Source: DATARN01 sp963851105 (GTDB taxonomy: Bacteria > Actinomycetota > Acidimicrobiia > Acidimicrobiales > Palsa-688). From it: 64,000 bases of DNA. Each line of letters begins with the position of its first letter. The stretch's first letter is position 1. The stretch is from assembly GCA_963851105.1 (NCBI GenBank), contig CAWKNP010000002.1:434001-498000 (forward strand). The letters run 5' to 3'. The notes under the pieces are model-generated. The model ran no database searches and had not been told where the DNA came from. It saw only the letters and a program-made list of their open reading frames with translations. The translations under genes and the position numbers were made by a program. Positions 43,364 through 50,228 of the stretch are shown here, piece by piece.

Positions 43364-44866
43364 GTGAGTGTGAGGCCTTCGGGGGCCCGTCTCCTGGCGG
43401 CCGTGGTGCTCGGGGGCGCCCTCCTGGCGGGGACGGGGACATCTGCCGGCGCGGCCGGCGCACTGCCCGCTGCGGTGCCCGCGGCACCATCGGCGCACGC
43501 GGCGGCCCCGGGGGCCTCGGGCAGCCCCACCACCGCCGTGCTGTCGCTGCGCCGGGTGCCGGAACTGCTGGCGGCCGCCGTCGGGACGACCAAGCTCAAC
43601 GCGGCCCTCGACGCCATCTTTTCCGACCCCCACCTGGCGGCCGCGAGCGCAAGCTCGTGCCTGATGGTCCAGTACGGCCCGACGCCGATCTACTCTCGCA
43701 ACCCCGCCATGGCGGTGGTCCCCGCCTCGAACCTCAAGTTGCTGACGATGACCGCGGCGCTCGACAAGCTCTCGCCCACGAGCTACCTGACGACGAAAGT
43801 GAGCAGCGCGGCGGCGCCCGTCCACGGCGTCGTGGCCGGGGACCTTTACCTGGTGGGCGGCGGCGACCCCCTCCTACGGACGCCGGAATACGTCGCCAAT
43901 CTGCACTATCCCACCCAGGTGTACGACAACATCAACGCCCTCGCAGACCGCGTCCGCGCCGCCGGCGTCACCACGGTGGCGGGATCAGTCGTCGGCGACG
44001 AGTCCCGGTACGACACACAGCGCTACGTCCCGACATGGCCGTCGCGCTATATGACCAACGCCGAGATCGGGCCCCTCAGCGCGCTGTCGGTCGACGACGG
44101 CTTCGCGGCCCGCGCCCCCGGCGCGCCCGCGGCCCAGCCGGCGCGCCAGGCGGCGGCGACGTTCACCGCGCTCCTGCAGGCTCGGGGGATCTCCGTGGCG
44201 GGTCCTCCCGGGGCCGGCAAGGCGCCGGCGGGCGCGGTGACCATTTCCGACTTGACGTCGGCGCCGCTCAACAGCGTCGCCGGCGAGATCCTGCGCCGCA
44301 GTGACAACAACGGCGCCGAACTGCTCACCAAGGAGCTCGGCCGTCAGGCCGACCCCGCCACCCCCACCACTGCGGCCGGCGTCGCGGCCATCGAGGCCGC
44401 CCTGCGCGCCGATGGCCTGCCGCTCGACGGATTGCACATGGCTGACGGTTCCGGCCTCGACCGCAGCGACCGGGTCACCTGCCAGCTCATTCTTGCCGCT
44501 CTCCTCCGCAGCGGCCCGACCGGCGCCATCGGCCAAGGTCTGGCCATCGCGGGGAAAACAGGGACGTTGTTCCGGCGCTTCGTCGCAACGCCGGCCTCGG
44601 GGCGCCTGCGGGCCAAGACGGGCAGCCTCGAAGGTACGTCCGCGCTCAGCGGCTTCGTGCTGCCTCCGGCTGCCGCCGCCAGTGTCCCTGGGGCCAGCGC
44701 CGTCGCCGCCAGTCCCGCCACGGGCAACCCGGTGGCCTTCTCCCTGATCCTCAATGGTGTTGCGAGCCTGGCCGGAGGCGACGCCCTGTGCGACCGCATC
44801 GGCCTGCTTCTGACGCAGTTCCCCCAGGCCCCCCCCTTGGCGGTGCTGTCGCCGCTAGCGGCATGA
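43364..44866 (+). CDS. dacB: D-alanyl-D-alanine carboxypeptidase/endopeptidase (PBP4, S13)
   Basis: A 500-residue exported penicillin-binding protein that trims peptidoglycan peptides. A signal peptide (about 1-31) and an Ala/Pro linker lead to the active site: Ser122-x2-Lys125 (PASNLK), Ser313-x-Asn315 (SDNNGAE) and Lys418-Thr-Gly (AKTGSLEG). The insertion between the first two motifs is the S13 hallmark. GTG 43364 is inferred from the leaderless promoter. It stands alone. Confidence 0.93.
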   Translation: MSVRPSGARLLAAVVLGGALLAGTGTSAGAAGALPAAVPAAPSAHAAAPGASGSPTTAVLSLRRVPELLAAAVGTTKLNAALDAIFSDPHLAAASASSCLMVQYGPTPIYSRNPAMAVVPASNLKLLTMTAALDKLSPTSYLTTKVSSAAAPVHGVVAGDLYLVGGGDPLLRTPEYVANLHYPTQVYDNINALADRVRAAGVTTVAGSVVGDESRYDTQRYVPTWPSRYMTNAEIGPLSALSVDDGFAARAPGAPAAQPARQAAATFTALLQARGISVAGPPGAGKAPAGAVTISDLTSAPLNSVAGEILRRSDNNGAELLTKELGRQADPATPTTAAGVAAIEAALRADGLPLDGLHMADGSGLDRSDRVTCQLILAALLRSGPTGAIGQGLAIAGKTGTLFRRFVATPASGRLRAKTGSLEGTSALSGFVLPPAAAASVPGASAVAASPATGNPVAFSLILNGVASLAGGDALCDRIGLLLTQFPQAPPLAVLSPLAA

Positions 44867-45031
44867 CATCGCCCGGCGGCCTCGAGCTGACCCGAGAGCC
44901 CCGAGGCGCCGTGGCAGCTGCTCAAGGCCACCCGCGCAGGCGGGCCGCGCAAGATCAGCGGATTTTGTTCGCTCGTCGCCTCGACCGGGAATAATGGGCC
45001 GGAACATTCCCCACGCCCGTAGAGAGGTGCG

Positions 45032-45379
45032 TTGGCACTACCTCGAGATCCCAAGAAGTCGGGCGCCGACGACGGTCTGCCGAGCGAGGTCAAAGAGCTC
45101 GTCGACCTGGTCGTCACCTATGCCAAGCAGCAGACCATCGATCCCCTCAAGCAGCTGGCCCGCTGGGTGGCCTACGGGTTCGCGGGCGCCGTGCTGTTCG
45201 GTATCGGGTTCTTCCTCATCAGCCTGGGGTTGCTGCGGGCCATCCAGACTGAGGCAGGACACCGCCTGGCGGGCAATTGGTCGTGGGTGCCGTACTTCGT
45301 CGTTGTGGTGTTCTTGGGCGCCGTGATCGCACTGATGGTGCGCCGGATCTCCCACGGGCCGGGGAGTCAGGAGCGCTGA
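45032..45379 (+). CDS. Small two-helix membrane protein (holin-superfamily-like)
   Basis: A 115-residue protein with TTG start after AGAGAGGTG. A short charged N-terminus (PSEVKELVDLVVTYAKQQT) is followed by two transmembrane helices (AYGFAGAVLFGIGFFLISLGLL and VPYFVVVVFLGAVIALMV). The layout resembles the DUF1469/phage-holin-III-like membrane proteins common in actinobacteria. It opens an overlapping seven-gene chain. An AATAAT -10 candidate is at 44990-44995; the rest of 44867-45031 holds nothing notable. Confidence 0.72.
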   Translation: MALPRDPKKSGADDGLPSEVKELVDLVVTYAKQQTIDPLKQLARWVAYGFAGAVLFGIGFFLISLGLLRAIQTEAGHRLAGNWSWVPYFVVVVFLGAVIALMVRRISHGPGSQER

Positions 45380-45609
45380 TGGCGAAGGACAAGAAGTCGC
45401 GGGCCACGAAACCGCCGGTCACCAAGGCCGACATCGAGGCAAAGCTGCGCGACATCAAGGGCGACGTCGACGAGACGGCATCGCAGGCCAAACCGATCGT
45501 GGAGGCGGCGGCTATCGGCGGCGTCATCCTCCTCATCCTGCTGGCGTACTTCCTGGGTCGCAGGAAGGGAAAAAAGAAGACGACGGTCGTCGAGATCCGA
45601 CGGGTATGA
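45379..45609 (+). CDS. Small single-pass membrane protein
   Basis: A 76-residue protein. A soluble, charged N-terminal half (KADIEAKLRDIKGDVDETAS) precedes one membrane helix (AAIGGVILLILLAYFLG) and a very basic tail (RRKGKKKTT). Its ATG overlaps the previous stop (TGATG) and its own stop overlaps the next start. A YtxH/DUF-type stress membrane protein is possible. The function is unknown. Confidence 0.7.
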   Translation: MAKDKKSRATKPPVTKADIEAKLRDIKGDVDETASQAKPIVEAAAIGGVILLILLAYFLGRRKGKKKTTVVEIRRV

Positions 45610-45809
45610 ACTGGCTCCTACGGTTGGCCCTGCGACGGGGATGGCGCAGTGGCGTCCTCGAGGGCAACCGCGGGTGGTTGTACGCCGGCGCCGCCGCGCT
45701 GATGGTGCGGATGATGCTGCGCGCCCTGGCCAAAGAGGAGTCGGTCGTGTACCGCGAAGTGCTGCAGCCCGGTGAGCGGGTCGTCATCACCCATGAGCCC
45801 CGTTTGTGA
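45606..45809 (+). CDS. Small membrane-associated protein
   Basis: A 67-residue protein beginning MNWLLRLALRRGWRSGVLEG. It has one weakly hydrophobic segment (WLYAGAAALMVRMMLRAL) and a soluble tail with a beta-like ERVVITHEP end. It overlaps the preceding gene by 4 nt and lies 7 nt before the likely start of the ThiS-like carrier. The three small proteins appear to form one membrane module of unknown role. Confidence 0.68.
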   Translation: MNWLLRLALRRGWRSGVLEGNRGWLYAGAAALMVRMMLRALAKEESVVYREVLQPGERVVITHEPRL

Positions 45810-45816
45810 GAATGGA

Positions 45817-46023
45817 GTGGTGAAGGTCGTTCTCCGCAATCCCCGCCGCGAAGTGGAGGTGGCGACGCCGGTGCGGGTCCGTGCCCTCCTCGACCAGCTG
45901 GGCATCAACCGGGAGTCGGTCCTCGTCATCGTGGGTGACACCTTGGTGACGGGCGACGCCGTGCTGTGCGACGACGGGGCTGCCGTTGAGATCCGCCCCG
46001 TGATCTCCGGCGGCTGCGGCTGA
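45817..46023 (+). CDS. ttuB: ThiS/MoaD-like sulfur carrier with masked diglycine (TtuB-like)
   Basis: A 68-residue beta-grasp protein. Starting at GTG 45817 it reads VVKVVLRNPRREVEV, then VRALLDQLGI and DTLVTGDAVLCDDGAAVEI, the ThiS/MoaD pattern. Such carriers hold sulfur as a C-terminal thiocarboxylate after MoeB-type adenylation. The C-terminus is ISGG-Cys-Gly, not a bare GG, so two residues must be removed before activation. Its stop overlaps the ttuA start, which strongly suggests it supplies sulfur to TtuA. GTG 45820 and ATG 45793 are alternative starts. Confidence 0.82.
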   Translation: MVKVVLRNPRREVEVATPVRVRALLDQLGINRESVLVIVGDTLVTGDAVLCDDGAAVEIRPVISGGCG

Positions 46024-46940
46024 TGCGGTGCCGGGTGTGCCGGGGCCCGGCGGTCATCGAGCTGCGGCGCCACAACGCCGGGTTCTGCCAGCCCCATTTT
46101 CTCAAGCACTTCCGGGACCAGGTGACCCGGGCCATCGACGACTTCTCAATGTTCGGCCCCGAGCACCGGATCCTCGTGGCCGTGTCCGGGGGGAAAGACT
46201 CGCTGGCCCTGTGGGATGTGCTGCTCGACCTGGGCTACCACGTCGACGGCTTGTATCTGGGACTCGGGATCGGCGGGTACAGCCAGTCGTCGGGCACTTT
46301 TGCCCGGGCGTACGCCGAGCGGCGAGGGGCGACGTTGATCGAGGTCGACATCCCGAGCGAGTTCGGCTTCGACATCCCGAGCGGGGCGCGCGCCGCCAAA
46401 CGGGTGCCGTGCTCGGCCTGCGGCCTGTCAAAACGGCATCTGTTCAACACCGAAGCGGTGTCACGGGGCTATGACGTCGTCGCCACCGGCCACAACCTCG
46501 ACGACGAGGCGGCAGTGTTGTTCGGGAACGTGCTGCGCTGGGAGACCGCGTATCTGGGTCGTCAGGCACCGGTCCTGGCCGAGACCGACGGCTTCGCCCG
46601 CAAGGTCAAGCCGTTGATCCGCGTCGGCGAGCGCGAGACCGCGGCCTACTGCATCATGACCGGCATCGACTACATCGTCGAGGAGTGCCCTATGGCGGTG
46701 GGCAACAAGCACCTCGGCTACAAGGACGCCCTCAACGAGATCGAGGTCCAGTCGCCCGGTGCCAAGGCGACGTTCTACTTCGGCTTCTTGGATCGGGTGG
46801 CCCCGCTCCTGGCGGGAGTCGCCGAAACCGAACGCGAGGGGTTGCGGCCCTGTGCCGGATGCGCATCGCCGACGACCGGTGAGTTCTGCGCGTTCTGCAA
46901 GCTGGTGGCGCGGGCGAGCGAATCCAAAGGCAGCGCGTGA
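46023..46940 (+). CDS. ttuA: tRNA 2-thiolation enzyme TtuA (TIGR00269, PP-loop)
   Basis: A 305-residue tRNA thiotransferase. The N-terminal zinc site is C3-x2-C6 with C22 and H25; the ATP PP-loop is SGGKDS (55-60). The catalytic Cys130, Cys133 (PCSACG) and Cys222 (EECPM) match the numbering of Thermus TtuA, which holds a [4Fe-4S] cluster there. A C-terminal zinc ribbon (CAGC and CAFC) is also present. The known reaction is s2T54 formation in the tRNA T-loop; the paralogous NcsA reaction (s2U34) cannot be excluded. Confidence 0.88.
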   Translation: MRCRVCRGPAVIELRRHNAGFCQPHFLKHFRDQVTRAIDDFSMFGPEHRILVAVSGGKDSLALWDVLLDLGYHVDGLYLGLGIGGYSQSSGTFARAYAERRGATLIEVDIPSEFGFDIPSGARAAKRVPCSACGLSKRHLFNTEAVSRGYDVVATGHNLDDEAAVLFGNVLRWETAYLGRQAPVLAETDGFARKVKPLIRVGERETAAYCIMTGIDYIVEECPMAVGNKHLGYKDALNEIEVQSPGAKATFYFGFLDRVAPLLAGVAETEREGLRPCAGCASPTTGEFCAFCKLVARASESKGSA

Positions 46941-47788
46941 GCGAGCCGACAGGCGAAAGCGGTGACCCTGGCGGCAACCGCAGCGATCACCGGCCGTTCG
47001 TCGTCGGTGACCGGGTCATGCTGCTCGACTCCAAAGGCCGCCGTTACCTGATCACCCTCGCGGTGGGCGGCGAGTTCCACACCCACTCGGGCCCGGTTTT
47101 TCACAACGATCTGATCGGTCGCAGCGAGGGCGTGGCGGTGCGCTCCACCCGCGGCGGGACCTTCACCGCGGTGCGACCCACGCTGGCCGAGGTCATCCTC
47201 AAGATGCCTCGGGGCGCCCAGGTGATCTATCCCAAGGACCTGGGACCCATCTTGATCCTCGCCGACATCTTCCCCGGGGCGCGGGTGCTCGAGGCCGGCG
47301 TCGGCAGCGGTGCACTGTCGATGACATTGCTGCGAGCGGGCGCCGACGTCGTCGGCTACGAGCTGCGGGAGGACTTCGCCAACCGCGCCCGGATCAACGT
47401 GATGGGCTTTCTCGGCGAAGGCGTGCTCAGCCGCTACCGGGTCGAGCTGCGTGACGTGTACGACGGCATCGACGAGGTGGGCCTCGACCGGATGGTCCTC
47501 GACCTGCCCGAGCCGTGGCGGGTGGTCAAGCACGCGGAAACGGCTTTGCGCCCCGGCGGGATCCTTCTGTCCTACCTGCCGACCATCGGGCAGGTGGCCC
47601 AGCTGCGCGACGCCATCGACCACAGCGGCCTCGGCATGGCCGAGACGGTGGAAGTCCTGCAGCGCAGCTGGCACATCGAAGGTCCCTCGGTTCGGCCCGA
47701 CCACCGGATGGTGGGCCACACCGGCTTCTTGACCGTCGCCCGGCTGCTGGCGGGCAAAAAGGTCGGAGAGGGCACCGCCGGGCGATGA
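46937..47788 (+). CDS. trmI: tRNA (adenine58-N1)-methyltransferase TrmI
   Basis: A 283-residue class I SAM methyltransferase. An N-terminal beta domain (GDRVMLLDSKGRRYLITLAVG) is followed by the SAM motif LEAGVGSGALSMTLLRAGA and the catalytic-region MVLDLPEPW. It makes m1A58 in the tRNA T-loop. The GTG start overlaps the ttuA stop, placing two T-loop modifiers under coupled translation. In Mycobacterium tuberculosis, trmI lies near mpa; here about 8 kb separates them. Confidence 0.94.
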   Translation: MSEPTGESGDPGGNRSDHRPFVVGDRVMLLDSKGRRYLITLAVGGEFHTHSGPVFHNDLIGRSEGVAVRSTRGGTFTAVRPTLAEVILKMPRGAQVIYPKDLGPILILADIFPGARVLEAGVGSGALSMTLLRAGADVVGYELREDFANRARINVMGFLGEGVLSRYRVELRDVYDGIDEVGLDRMVLDLPEPWRVVKHAETALRPGGILLSYLPTIGQVAQLRDAIDHSGLGMAETVEVLQRSWHIEGPSVRPDHRMVGHTGFLTVARLLAGKKVGEGTAGR

Positions 47789-48957
47789 ACGTGCTCGATG
47801 TGGTCATCGTGGCGGTGGCAGTGGCGGCGGCAGTGGGGGGGTACCGGCTCGGTTTTCTTGCTCGCGCCGTCTCGTGGATCGGGTTGGCGCTGGGGCTGTA
47901 TGCGGGCGCCCGGTTCTTGCCGCCGATCGTCCGCTGGCTCAACCTGGCCGATCCGTCGACCCGGCTGCTCGTCGCCTTCCTCGTGTTGATCGGAGGGGCC
48001 CTGACCGGCCAGGCGCTGGGACTTCTCTTCGGCGCCCAGCTCCACCGCGCCCTGCCGATCGGCCCCATTCGCGAGGTCGACCGCGGTATCGGCGCCGGGG
48101 TGGGCGCCCTCGGCGTCGTGGTGGCGTTGTGGCTGCTCTTGCCGTCGATCGCCGCCGTCCCCGGATGGCCGGCACGCGCCGCTCGGTCCTCGTCGATCAG
48201 CGGGTGGGTCGACTCCCATTTTCCCCGGGCCCCTGACGCGCTCCAGGTCTTGCGCCGCCTCGTGGGCCAGGACGCCTTCCCCCAGGTTTTCAACGCGCTG
48301 CATCCCGCCGAGGCGCTCGGGGCCCCGCCGGCGTCGGCGGGAATCAGTGCCGCCGTCGATGCTCGGGTGCAGGCCGCCACGGTGAAGGTGGAAGGCGAGG
48401 CGTGCAACCGGATTTTGGACGGCTCGGGATTCGCGGTCGCCAACGACCTGATCGCCACCAACGCTCATGTGGTGGCGGGCGAGGGGCGGGGTCGCACCAA
48501 GGTCGTGCGCCCCGACGGGTCGCAACTGCCGGCCGTGGTCGTGGTGTTCGACCCCAACCGCGACCTGGCCCTGCTACGGGTCAGCGGCCTCGGGGAGACC
48601 CCGCTGCCGCGGGCGGTGGGCACCGTCGGGGAAACAGGGGCCGTCTACGGGCACCCCAACGGGCAGGACAAGCTGGCGCTGGCCCCCGCCCTCATCGCCC
48701 AGAACGTGACCGCGGTCGGGCGGGATCTCTACGACAGCCACCAGATCAGCCGCGACGTCTACATCCTCTCGAGCGTCCTGCATCCCGGCGATTCCGGTGC
48801 CCCGCTGGTCAACCACGACGGTGCCGTCCTCGGCGTGGCTTTCGCCATTGCCCCCGACCGGCCGACGACCGCCTACGCCCTGGCCAGCAGCGAGCTCGAT
48901 GGCGTCCTGCGCCAACCCATGGGGGCGGCCGTGAGCACGGGGCCGTGCCTCAGCTGA
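47785..48957 (+). CDS. marP: Membrane serine protease, MarP type (CvpA-trypsin)
   Basis: A 390-residue protein: an N-terminal CvpA-like domain with four membrane helices (MNVLDVVIVAVAVAAAVGGY onward) and a periplasmic trypsin-like domain with His228 (TNAHVV), Asp260 (RDLALL) and Ser337 (GDSGAPL). Two Cys (EACNR and the terminal GPCLS) match the regulatory disulphide of mycobacterial MarP, an acid- and oxidation-responsive protease that matures peptidoglycan hydrolases. It overlaps the trmI stop (ATGA), so it is at the end of the same transcription unit. Confidence 0.92.
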   Translation: MNVLDVVIVAVAVAAAVGGYRLGFLARAVSWIGLALGLYAGARFLPPIVRWLNLADPSTRLLVAFLVLIGGALTGQALGLLFGAQLHRALPIGPIREVDRGIGAGVGALGVVVALWLLLPSIAAVPGWPARAARSSSISGWVDSHFPRAPDALQVLRRLVGQDAFPQVFNALHPAEALGAPPASAGISAAVDARVQAATVKVEGEACNRILDGSGFAVANDLIATNAHVVAGEGRGRTKVVRPDGSQLPAVVVVFDPNRDLALLRVSGLGETPLPRAVGTVGETGAVYGHPNGQDKLALAPALIAQNVTAVGRDLYDSHQISRDVYILSSVLHPGDSGAPLVNHDGAVLGVAFAIAPDRPTTAYALASSELDGVLRQPMGAAVSTGPCLS

Positions 48958-49139
48958 ACCGCAAGGGATGATCGAGAGCAACCACGACTGGCAGCGCATT
49001 CGATCATCGTTGTCAAATTCTTTTGGGAAAAGGTTCGATCGGATGTATCGACGGGCCGTGGGCGGCGTCATTCAACCATGTCGACCGCCCGGGACCACAT
49101 GCCGCCACCGAGGCCGGCGATGCGGTGGCCGGAATTCAC

Positions 49140-49145
49140 TACGCT
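49140..49145 (+). promoter_or_regulatory. -10 element for the sigma-factor gene
   Basis: TACGCT followed by exactly 7 nt and ATG 49153. It decides the shorter start over GTG/ATG candidates at 49078. GGAATT (49131-49136) just upstream is too close to be its -35. Confidence 0.5.
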
Positions 49146-49152
49146 TCGCCTG

Positions 49153-49755
49153 ATGCCGGTGCTCGCTGAGGACTCCGGAGATCGCCCGCCTCGGCCTGAC
49201 TTCACCGAGCTGGTGAAGCTGGCTCGCGACGGCGACGGAGCGGCCAAGGACGGTCTTGTGGAAGCGCTGCAACGGCTGGTCTGGCACACGATCGCGGGAT
49301 TTGGGCTCTCCCGGGAGGACCGCCAGGACGTGTTCGCGGGGGCATTTTGCCGGATGTTCGAGCAGATCGAGCGGGACAAGATCCGCGATCCTGAGCGCCT
49401 CCCCGGATGGATCGCCACCACCGCCCGCAACGAGGCCAAGACCCTGCTGCGGGTCCGGGGCCGGGTCGTCGTCTCCGACGAGCTCGCCGATCAGGAGGAC
49501 TCTGATCCCCCCACCGACGCAGCGCTGCTTGACAAGGAACTTGGCACCGCCTTGCAGCTGGCATTCCGAGTCCTGCCTGACAATTGCCAGGAGCTGCTCC
49601 GGCTCCTGACCGCCGTCCCCCCGGTCTCCTACGAGGAGATCAGCGAGATCCTCGGTATGCCCCACGGCAGTATCGGTCCCACCCGCCAGCGTTGCCTCGA
49701 CCGGCTCCGCAACACGCCCCAGCTTCGACCATTCCTCGAAGGAGGCCATCGGTGA
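49153..49755 (+). CDS. RNA polymerase sigma factor, ECF-like
   Basis: A 200-residue sigma-70 family factor. Region 2 (DRQDVFAGAFCRMFEQIERD, then LPGWIATTARNEAKTLLR) and region 4 (LPDNCQELLRLLTAVPPVSY, then IGPTRQRCLDRLR) are present, with no region 3, as in ECF factors. Its stop overlaps the next gene's GTG. The small partner protein, CHAT protease and subtilase nearby suggest it controls, or is controlled by, a proteolytic pathway. Confidence 0.88.
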   Translation: MPVLAEDSGDRPPRPDFTELVKLARDGDGAAKDGLVEALQRLVWHTIAGFGLSREDRQDVFAGAFCRMFEQIERDKIRDPERLPGWIATTARNEAKTLLRVRGRVVVSDELADQEDSDPPTDAALLDKELGTALQLAFRVLPDNCQELLRLLTAVPPVSYEEISEILGMPHGSIGPTRQRCLDRLRNTPQLRPFLEGGHR

Positions 49756-50228
49756 CGCACTTTGACCTGAACAACGACGAGGTACTGCTTTCCTTGTTGT
49801 CCGAGGCGATCGACGAGGCGGATCCGGTTCCCCCCGCGGCGGCGGCGGCTGCCAAGGCGGTCGCCCGGTTGCAGGACATCGACGCCGAACTGGCCATCTT
49901 CGTCGCCGACAGCCGACTCGACGAGGAGGCCCTGCTCTTCCGCCACGACCTGACCATGGCGCGCTCAGGGGAACAGCCCGACCGGATCGTGTCGTTCGCC
50001 ACCCCGCAGGTCGGCATCGATCTCGAGTTTCAAGGCGACGGCAGCACGATCGTCGGGGTCATCACCCCTCCCATCTCGGCGCCAGTGGACCTCGAGACGA
50101 CCAGCGGCTCGGCGACCACCACCAGCGACGACCTCGGGCGGTTCCATCTCGCATCAGGTCCGGGGCCGTGCCGGTTGCGGATCCATGTCCACGACAGCGC
50201 GGTCATCACCCCCTGGATCACCCGGTAG
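49752..50228 (+). CDS. Sigma-factor operon partner protein, unknown
   Basis: A 158-residue protein translationally coupled to the sigma factor (GTGA). Its N-terminal half is acidic and helical (NNDEVLLSLLSEAIDEADPV, then AAKAVARLQDIDAELAIF). The C-terminal half is a beta sandwich-like domain (VGIDLEFQGDGSTIVGVITP, RFHLASGPGPCRLRIHV). It has no membrane segment and no anti-sigma zinc motif. It could be a cytoplasmic partner or regulator of the sigma factor. Its last 11 nt overlap the convergent CHAT gene. Confidence 0.78.
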   Translation: MTHFDLNNDEVLLSLLSEAIDEADPVPPAAAAAAKAVARLQDIDAELAIFVADSRLDEEALLFRHDLTMARSGEQPDRIVSFATPQVGIDLEFQGDGSTIVGVITPPISAPVDLETTSGSATTTSDDLGRFHLASGPGPCRLRIHVHDSAVITPWITR

